7,184 nt of DNA from Deltaproteobacteria bacterium. Lineage in GTDB: Bacteria; Desulfobacterota; Desulfobacteria; Desulfobacterales; ETH-SRB1. The DNA is taken from assembly GCA_019314185.1 (NCBI GenBank), contig JAFCZU010000154.1:1-7184 (forward strand), read 5' to 3'. Positions 6,498-7,184 of the stretch are shown one piece after another. The notes under the pieces were generated by a model. The model searched no databases, was not told the DNA's origin, and worked only from the letters and a program-made list of their open reading frames with translations. The translations under genes were made by a program, and so were the position numbers. Numbering within the stretch: the stretch's first letter is position 1; every line of letters begins with the position of its first letter.

Positions 6498-7184
6498 ATG
6501 AATCAAAATATTAATTCCGAGATATACCGTTTAAAAGAAGTCTATAGAAATCGGGACGAAAAGATAAATTCTCAACCATGGAAAGAAGATATCTACCACC
6601 CGCGGCATCCGATGGGCAGGCTATTCTACGAACACAATTACAATATCATTGTCGATGCCTTAAATGCCACTGACATAAGCCTTGACAACTTAACTGTTCT
6701 GGATGTCGGATGCGGCACGGGTGCCTGGTTGCGATTGCTTGTAGAACTTGGTTCCAAACCGGAGAATTTGACCGGTATTGATATTTCTGAAAACCGTATA
6801 GAAAATGCAAAAAGTAATAATCCAGCTATTAACTGGATCAAATCAGATGGTGACAGTATTCCCTTCGAATGCGACACGTTCGATATCGTCATGCAGGTTG
6901 TTGTTTTTTAATCTATCATAGATCAACACCTGGCAGAAAAATTGCTGAAGGAAATGCTTCGCGTGTCAAAGCCGGGCGGTTATATCATTTGGGAAGATAA
7001 AAAAAAAAGCCATTCAGCGATTCTTACCGGATACACTAATAAGCAATTAATCAAACATCTGCCTGGCTGCACTATCATTTACAAAGAGTCGGTACATCCC
7101 CGCTATATTCGTTACTGGTACCATCATCCCTGGCTTTGCCGACTAATCTATGCATTTTCGAAAACAATTTGTGACTCATGGCTT
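6498..7184 (+). pseudogene. Second SAM-dependent methyltransferase, interrupted by an in-frame TAA (right-truncated by the window)
   Basis: The ATG at 6498, with TGGGAA at 6482-6487 as a distant ribosome binding site, opens a class I methyltransferase. Landmarks are YHPRHPMGRLFYEHNY (33-48), motif I VLDVGCGTG (67-75), the adenosine/ribose acid Asp95 in LTGIDIS, Asp117 in IKSDGDSIPF, and FDIVMQVVVF (128-137). There TAA at 6909-6911 ends it at 137 residues, well short of a full fold. The same frame then goes on without any further stop to the window end, and its first part reads SIIDQHLAEKLLKEMLRVSK, then PGGYIIWEDKKK: exactly the helix and post-motif strand that should come next. The break is therefore a base substitution, not a frameshift; TCA (Ser) to TAA would suffice, and related sequences as I recall them have Ser or Thr here. 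A run of ten A (6999-7008) lies in the downstream part, in frame. The gene may be dead, read through, or misread. Confidence 0.75.

Noticed and set aside
6904..6909. T6 run as the cause of the methyltransferase break
   Set aside because: The frames on both sides of the stop are identical, so a single-base slip in the T run cannot explain it; a substitution is needed.
1..7184. CRISPR array, tRNA/rRNA, insertion sequence or phage genes
   Set aside because: I saw no spaced direct repeats, no transposase or integrase motifs and no tRNA-like fold on either strand.

Overview
The window lies inside a surface-polysaccharide (O-antigen or capsule type) gene cluster of a Gram-negative bacterium. The key evidence is an ABC-exporter pair of the Wzm/Wzt kind, followed by genes for sugar modification. 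All intact genes are on the + strand. The taxon cannot be fixed from the sequence. The broken regulator at the left edge resembles a type I recall from Chlorobi/Bacteroidota and some deltaproteobacterial relatives, but that is weak evidence. Base composition is mixed: my hand counts give 31 G+C of 60 for 3541-3600 (aminotransferase), 26 of 60 for 4381-4440 (acyltransferase) and 19 of 60 for 5041-5100 (radical SAM). This mosaicism is common in such clusters.

Layout. Positions 1-319 hold the 3' part of a degraded transcriptional-regulator/nucleotidyltransferase-fold gene with a frameshift near 250. Positions 320-431 are an AT-rich leader with weak inverted repeats and a ribosome binding site. 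Next come wzm (432-1256, membrane permease) and wzt (1261-2595, ATPase with a C-terminal glycan-binding domain). A DegT/DnrJ-type PLP sugar aminotransferase follows (2592-3764), then a FemAB/GNAT-like acyltransferase (3761-4873), a radical SAM protein with a SPASM-like C-terminus (4818-5789) and a SAM-dependent methyltransferase (5783-6460). A second, unrelated methyltransferase (6498 to the right edge) is interrupted by an in-frame TAA at 6909-6911.

How they may work together (inference). The aminotransferase would make an amino sugar nucleotide, and the acyltransferase could acylate its amine. The radical SAM enzyme would carry out an unknown radical step on a sugar or glycan. One or both methyltransferases could methylate the glycan, perhaps at its end, where the Wzt C-terminal domain would read it before export by Wzm/Wzt. 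No glycosyltransferase, sugar-nucleotide dehydratase or initiating transferase is present in the window.

From wzt to the first methyltransferase the genes are joined by 4-bp, 4-bp, 56-bp and 7-bp overlaps. The most noteworthy signals are long homopolymers inside coding sequence: G9 at the end of wzt and A15 in the radical SAM gene. A one-base length change in either would fuse, retail or truncate the product. The other notable signals are the two broken genes at the edges of the window.
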